From Rotaria socialis (taxonomy: Eukaryota > Rotifera > Eurotatoria > Philodinida > Philodinidae), in the NCBI GenBank assembly GCA_905331475.1, contig CAJNYU010000945.1, positions 1-64,000 on the forward strand: 64,000 bases of DNA, read 5' to 3'. Under the pieces are notes generated by a model, which had not been told where the DNA came from, searched no databases, and worked only from the letters and a program-made list of their open reading frames with translations. Shown piece after piece: positions 63,090-64,000 of this stretch. Each line of letters starts with the position of its first letter. The first letter of the stretch is position 1. Position numbers and translations under genes: made by a program.

Positions 63090-63997
63090 TCAATTGAAAT
63101 GAGCACTAAACGGACATTGACCATTCAGAAGTGATGTTCTTCTATTAATAGTACTCATGACTGATGGCCGTCGTGTTACTTTTATTATTTCATTATCCGA
63201 TGTATGATTGGAATTTGTTCCAGTAAGATTTTCAAACATAGTTGCTTGTTGAATATTAGAGTTTAGAGTTTCTGCGTCGTCTAATTCAAAAGCAGCACGT
63301 TCAATAGCAGATATATAAGTTGCTGTTGGACCAATCAGCCAATAGGTTTCAAACGAACCTTTACCCTAAAAGTTTTGAATTCAAAAAACGATTTGCTCTT
63401 GGAAAATTCGCTGTTACTTTTAATTCTGTTTTTCCTTTATATTGGAGTTCAAAATATGGTGAATTTTTTAAAAGTTCATACGATGTACTACTCAAATGAA
63501 TTTTACCGGGCTACAAAAACAAAAATATCAAGCAAATAAAAATATTATCATATAAATATTATTTACCTCTCCCGACGTTGTTATTCGACTAGCCTACGAG
63601 AAAAAAATGAATAATTAAGTAAAGAAAGAACAAAACAAAAACGCTATCCTATGCATAAAAGTGAACTATAATATCTTACTGTATTAACTGTATCACCAAA
63701 TAGACAGTATTGAAAATTTTTTGCACCTACGATTCCACCAACAGCTGGACCAGAATGAAAACCTATTGAAAAGAAAATTTCTCTCAAAGTGGATATAAGG
63801 AAAACAAGAAGGAAATATTTTCTACCAAATTTAACTCGAAATGGTTGTTTTGTAATAGGATTTATAACTTTTTTGGAAATTTTTAGCAATTCAAGCGCAA
63901 GACCAGCGACGAGTTCTGCTTGATTAAGACCTAATGGATTTTTCATTTCTGATCCTAATTCATCCATTAGGGAAAAACCATTCGTCGTTGATTGACT
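63090..63997 (-). CDS. Class III nucleotide (probably guanylate) cyclase, 3' part
   Basis: Minus-strand exons 63826-63997, 63680-63762, 63567-63593, 63418-63510 and 63090-63365 encode the end of a catalytic domain; the gene continues past the window's right edge (an acceptor tag occupies the last three bases). Seen: [61 protein letters not shown] and [13 protein letters not shown], then a 75-residue hydrophilic tail ending SAHFN. The asparagine-arginine pair of the active site (NTASR) is present. GDTVNTASR and YWLIG fit soluble or receptor-type guanylate cyclases. The substrate-selecting residues lie outside the window, so GTP specificity is inferred from overall likeness. Confidence 0.88.
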
Positions 63998-64000
63998 CTA

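Overview
The window is AT-rich nuclear DNA of a small invertebrate animal. Genes are compact, most introns are about 50-60 bp with GT..AG ends, and the proteins are animal-type (Van Gogh, TDP-43, BLM helicase, PMCA, CatSper). Base composition, tiny introns, tandem paralog pairs and a recurrent 3' splice site just upstream of start codons fit a rotifer, most likely a bdelloid (Rotaria/Adineta-like). That placement is inference from style, not proof. Two homopolymer-flanked assembly gaps and one stray N are present.

Layout. 0-2.3 kb is repeat land: a 34-bp minisatellite, a small palindromic element, GC-rich CCGG blocks and a ~745-bp terminal-inverted-repeat element. 4.2-9.6 kb (minus): an 18-exon plasma-membrane Ca2+ ATPase. 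10.7-11.0 kb (minus): the last two exons of an unknown gene. 11-17 kb: a long AT-rich stretch without recognisable genes. 17.0-17.9 kb (minus): a TMBIM6/BI-1 pseudogene that keeps its introns. 19.0-22.3 kb (minus): a kinase-domain-only Mps1/TTK-like kinase and mitochondrial-type methionyl-tRNA synthetase. 24.2-28.2 kb (plus): Van Gogh (planar polarity) and aprataxin (DNA repair), facing a small single-pass membrane protein. 30.6-35.6 kb (plus): two tandem ubiquitin-specific proteases, the second with six N-terminal ubiquitin-like repeats.

37.2-45.4 kb (minus): two paralogous proteins built from an unusual wide-spaced C2H2-like zinc repeat. The second shares a 281-bp divergent promoter with a BLM helicase (45.7-50.2 kb, plus) that carries an N-terminal RING finger. 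51.0-54.9 kb (plus): three closely packed genes (RanBP2-ZnF/RING protein, RRP7 C-terminal-domain protein, CatSper1-like channel) arranged like an operon. 55.8-56.3 kb (minus): a beta-microseminoprotein-like secreted protein, next to a hAT-type MITE. 58.1-59.6 kb (plus): TDP-43. 59.8-62.1 kb (minus): two tandem histidine phosphatases of the UBASH3/STS type. 63.1 kb to the end (minus): the 3' end of a class III nucleotide cyclase.

Functional links are loose, as usual in animals. BLM and aprataxin serve genome maintenance. The two USPs, the RING protein and the RING-BLM touch ubiquitin signalling. PMCA and CatSper handle calcium. All exon structures were worked out by hand from splice consensus and reading-frame continuity; the coding sums that were checked divide by three.
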